From NCBI RefSeq assembly GCF_025465945.1, contig NZ_JANLNW010000074.1, forward strand, positions 124,001 through 188,000: a stretch of 64,000 nt of DNA. Direction: 5' to 3'. This DNA is from Pseudomonas sp. 6D_7.1_Bac1. Lineage in GTDB: Bacteria; Pseudomonadota; Gammaproteobacteria; Pseudomonadales; Pseudomonadaceae. Positions 61,806 to 64,000 of this stretch are shown one piece after another (the stretch's first letter is position 1; the number at the start of each line of letters is the position of its first letter). The notes under the pieces were generated by a model. That model saw nothing but the letters and a program-made list of their open reading frames with translations, searched no databases and was not told the origin of the DNA. Made by a program: the position numbers and the translations under genes.

Positions 61806-63764
61806 GTGAGCCCACCTGACGACCATGACGGTTTCACCCACCGCAGCATACTGCAAGGCCTTTCGGCAGGCGCCGTCGGTGCCTGGACCAGTCCTCTACT
61901 TGCGGAGAGCACCAGCATGACCAACACCCCAGCCGATCTCATTCTGTTCAACGGGCGCTTGCACACGGTGGACCGGGAGAACCCCCAGGCCAGTGCGGTC
62001 GCCATCAAGGACGGGCGGTTTATCGCCGTCGGCAATGATGCGCACGTCATGCCCCTGCGCGGCGCCAGCACGCAAGTGATCGACCTGCAAAAGCGCACGG
62101 TGATTCCTGGCCTCAACGACTCACACCTGCACCTGATTCGCGGCGGGCTGAATTACAACCTCGAATTGCGCTGGGAAGGTGTGCCGTCCCTGGTCGACGC
62201 CTTGCGCCTGCTCAAGGAACAGGCTGATCGCACACCGGCACCGCAATGGGTGCGCGTGGTCGGTGGCTGGACCGAGTTCCAGTTCGCCGAAAAACGCCTG
62301 CCGACGATTGAAGAGCTGAACAAAGCCGCGCCTGACACGCCGGTGTTCGTGCTGCACTTGTATGACCGCGCCCTGCTCAACCGCGCGGCACTGAAAGTGG
62401 TCGGCTACAACCGCAACACCCCGAACCCACCGGGTGGCGAAATCCAGCGCGATGCCAATGGCGACCCCACGGGCATGCTGATCGCCCGCCCGAACGCAAT
62501 GATTCTGTACTCGACCCTGGCCAAGGGGCCGAAGCTGCCGCTGGAGTATCAGGTCAACTCGACCCGGCAGTTCATGCGCGAACTCAATCGCCTGGGCGTC
62601 ACCAGCGCCATTGACGCAGGGGGTGGCTACCAGAATTACCCGGACGACTATCAAGTCATCCAGCAGTTGGCGAAGGACAAGCAGCTCAGCGTGCGCATCG
62701 CCTACAACCTGTTCACCCAAAAACCCAAGGAAGAGCTGACCGATTTCAAGAACTGGACCAGCACCTCGCACTACGGCCAGGGTGACGATTTCCTGCGGCA
62801 TAACGGCGCTGGCGAAATGCTGGTGTTCTCTGCGGCTGACTTTGAAGACTTCCTCGAACCGCGTCCCGATCTATCACAGACCATGGAGCAGGAACTGGAG
62901 CCCGTGGTGCGCCATCTGGTGGAGCAGCGCTGGCCATTTCGCTTGCACGCCACCTACAACGAATCGATCACGCGGATGCTCGACGTGTTCGAAAAGGTTA
63001 ACCGCGATATCCCGTTCGATGGTCTGCCGTGGTTCTTCGATCACGCCGAAACCATCACCCCGCAGAACATCGAACGGGTTCGCGCACTGGGCGGCGGCAT
63101 TGCGATTCAAGACCGCATGGCCTTCCAGGGTGAGTATTTTGTCGACCGTTACGGTGCCAAGGCCGCCGAGCACACGCCGCCGATCCAGCGCATGCTCGCC
63201 GAAGGCATCCCGGTCGGTGCCGGCACTGACGCCACCCGAGTTTCCAGCTACAACCCGTGGACATCGCTCTACTGGTTGGTCAGCGGTCGCACCGTCGGCG
63301 GTCTGGCGCTGTACCCGCAAGGTCTGAGCCGTGACACGGCGCTGGAACTCTACACTCATGGCAGCGCCTGGTTCTCCTCCGAGCAAGGCACAAAGGGCCA
63401 GATCAAGGTCGGGCAACTGGCCGATCTGGTGGCGTTGTCTGCCGACTACTTCAGCGTCGACGACGAAGCGATCAAATGGATTGAATCGGTACTGACCGTG
63501 GTCGACGGCAAAGTGGTGTATGGCAGCCTCGAATTCGAAAAACTCGGCCCGCCGCGTTTGCCGGTCATGCCGGACTGGTCACCGGTGGTGAACGTGCCAG
63601 GGCACTGGAAACCCTTGGCGCCAATGACTTCCATGGTTCACCAGTGTGCCGGCGCCTGCGTGGTGCATGCCCACAGCCATGAGCGAGCCCGAATGTCGTC
63701 GGTGCCGGTCAGCGATTTCCAGGGCTTCTGGGGCGCGTTTGGCTGTTCGTGCTTTGCGTTTTGA
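61806..63764 (+). CDS. YtcJ-like metal-dependent amidohydrolase
   Basis: A 652-residue amidohydrolase-superfamily enzyme. The metal pair HLH lies in VIPGLNDSHLHLIRGG, a carboxylate and histidines follow in FRLHATYNES and FDHAETITP, and the final Asp in GAGTDATRVSSYNP. The proposed GTG start at 61806 (GGAGA nine bases upstream) gives a Tat-like leader with THRSILQGLSAG, in which the first Arg of the twin-Arg pair would be His. An internal ATG at 61917 with GGAGAG upstream gives a cytoplasmic 615-residue form. A Cys/His-rich C-terminus (HQCAGACVVHAHSHE) may bind metal. Substrate unknown. Confidence 0.87.
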   Translation: MSPPDDHDGFTHRSILQGLSAGAVGAWTSPLLAESTSMTNTPADLILFNGRLHTVDRENPQASAVAIKDGRFIAVGNDAHVMPLRGASTQVIDLQKRTVIPGLNDSHLHLIRGGLNYNLELRWEGVPSLVDALRLLKEQADRTPAPQWVRVVGGWTEFQFAEKRLPTIEELNKAAPDTPVFVLHLYDRALLNRAALKVVGYNRNTPNPPGGEIQRDANGDPTGMLIARPNAMILYSTLAKGPKLPLEYQVNSTRQFMRELNRLGVTSAIDAGGGYQNYPDDYQVIQQLAKDKQLSVRIAYNLFTQKPKEELTDFKNWTSTSHYGQGDDFLRHNGAGEMLVFSAADFEDFLEPRPDLSQTMEQELEPVVRHLVEQRWPFRLHATYNESITRMLDVFEKVNRDIPFDGLPWFFDHAETITPQNIERVRALGGGIAIQDRMAFQGEYFVDRYGAKAAEHTPPIQRMLAEGIPVGAGTDATRVSSYNPWTSLYWLVSGRTVGGLALYPQGLSRDTALELYTHGSAWFSSEQGTKGQIKVGQLADLVALSADYFSVDDEAIKWIESVLTVVDGKVVYGSLEFEKLGPPRLPVMPDWSPVVNVPGHWKPLAPMTSMVHQCAGACVVHAHSHERARMSSVPVSDFQGFWGAFGCSCFAF

Positions 63765-63783
63765 CCGATGCGTTCGACAGAGA

Positions 63784-63800
63784 GCCCGCCAATGGCGGGC
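63784..63800. terminator. Hairpin between convergent genes
   Basis: GCCCGCC-AAT-GGCGGGC, followed by TTCCTGT. It sits between the amidohydrolase stop and the minus-strand gene end and is a likely bidirectional terminator. Confidence 0.75.
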
Positions 63801-63814
63801 TTCCTGTCAGCCAA

Positions 63815-64000
63815 TCAATGATGTAAATGCTTGATCACGTAACTGACCAGATCGGTGTAGACGAAACCGGGAACCTGATTGCTCAGGCGTGGCGCATCCA
63901 GCAGCGCTAGCTGGCAATCCCAGACCATTTCCCGGCGATCACGTCGCAGGCTGACCTCGGCATTCACAATGCTGTTGTAGGCCGCGTAACAGGTACGCGA
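63815..64000 (-). CDS. 3' end of an unidentified gene (partial)
   Basis: An open minus-strand frame that runs off the window end and stops at 63815-63817 (TGA). The visible 61 residues contain YAAYNSIVNAEVSLRRDRR and end YVIKHLHH. No motif I recognise. The codon use is normal for the region and there is a hairpin just beyond the stop, which supports a real gene. Confidence 0.6.
   Translation of the reverse strand, partial: SRTCYAAYNSIVNAEVSLRRDRREMVWDCQLALLDAPRLSNQVPGFVYTDLVSYVIKHLHH

Overview
This 64 kb window is a chromosomal segment of a Pseudomonas, most likely of the P. fluorescens group. The evidence is high-GC coding sequence with dense, ordinary gene packing; many copies of the REP/REPIN palindromes typical of that group (core GAGCAGGCTCGCTCCCAC plus two other families); and signature genes such as cti, cbtBA behind a cobalamin riboswitch, cysI followed by a DUF934 gene, and a 3-hydroxybutyrate locus like P. 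aeruginosa PA1997/PA2003-2005. I see no rRNA, tRNA, prophage, transposase or CRISPR array.

Layout. 0-6.2 kb: ketone-body catabolism (sigma-54 enhancer-binding regulator, GntP-type permease, 3-hydroxybutyrate dehydrogenase, acetoacetyl-CoA synthetase) with a visible -24/-12 promoter and three matching 16-bp palindromes that look like the regulator's enhancer sites; a REPIN sits between two of them. 6.2-10.4 kb: an orphan PilU-like ATPase divergent from a soluble hybrid histidine kinase, then a small parvulin. 10.5-17.2 kb: a minus-strand locus of polar amino acid ABC transporter, RidA, IclR regulator, PLP-dependent D-serine-dehydratase-like enzyme and 2-keto-3-deoxygluconate kinase. Together these suggest a pathway from an amino sugar acid such as D-glucosaminate into the Entner-Doudoroff route. 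17.4-18.6 kb: a type II toxin-antitoxin pair and a thioredoxin-like protein.

18.7-26.1 kb: a tightly overlapping operon wecB-nfrB-nfrA-DUF4434. It matches the E. coli NfrA/NfrB/WecB phage N4 receptor glycan system, with tandem MshEN-type c-di-GMP-binding motifs visible in NfrB. 26.1-30 kb: MerR regulator divergent from an Old Yellow Enzyme homologue, then a secreted TPR protein. 30-34.1 kb: DUF2182 membrane protein, tyrosinase and a phospholipase-D-like protein. 34.2-44 kb: the cobalamin block: VWA and ChlI-like chelatase partners, cobN, cobW and, divergently, cbtB, cbtA, cobE, cobM. Both sides are preceded by cobalamin riboswitches. cobN carries a complete REPIN inside its reading frame.

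44-55.1 kb: housekeeping genes nfuA, cti, metH (B12-dependent methionine synthase), a DUF2970 protein, a solute-binding protein, a 37-residue membrane peptide, cysI and its DUF934 partner. 55.1-59.1 kb: a 1308-residue LRR protein of the dermonecrotic-toxin-like type. 59.3-64 kb: sohB, a histidine phosphatase, an SCP2 protein, a YtcJ-like amidohydrolase and the 3' end of an unidentified minus-strand gene running off the window.

The two points I would follow first are the in-frame REPIN in cobN and the Nfr glycan operon; the enhancer palindromes at 1.5 kb, the amino-sugar-acid locus and the LRR toxin come next.
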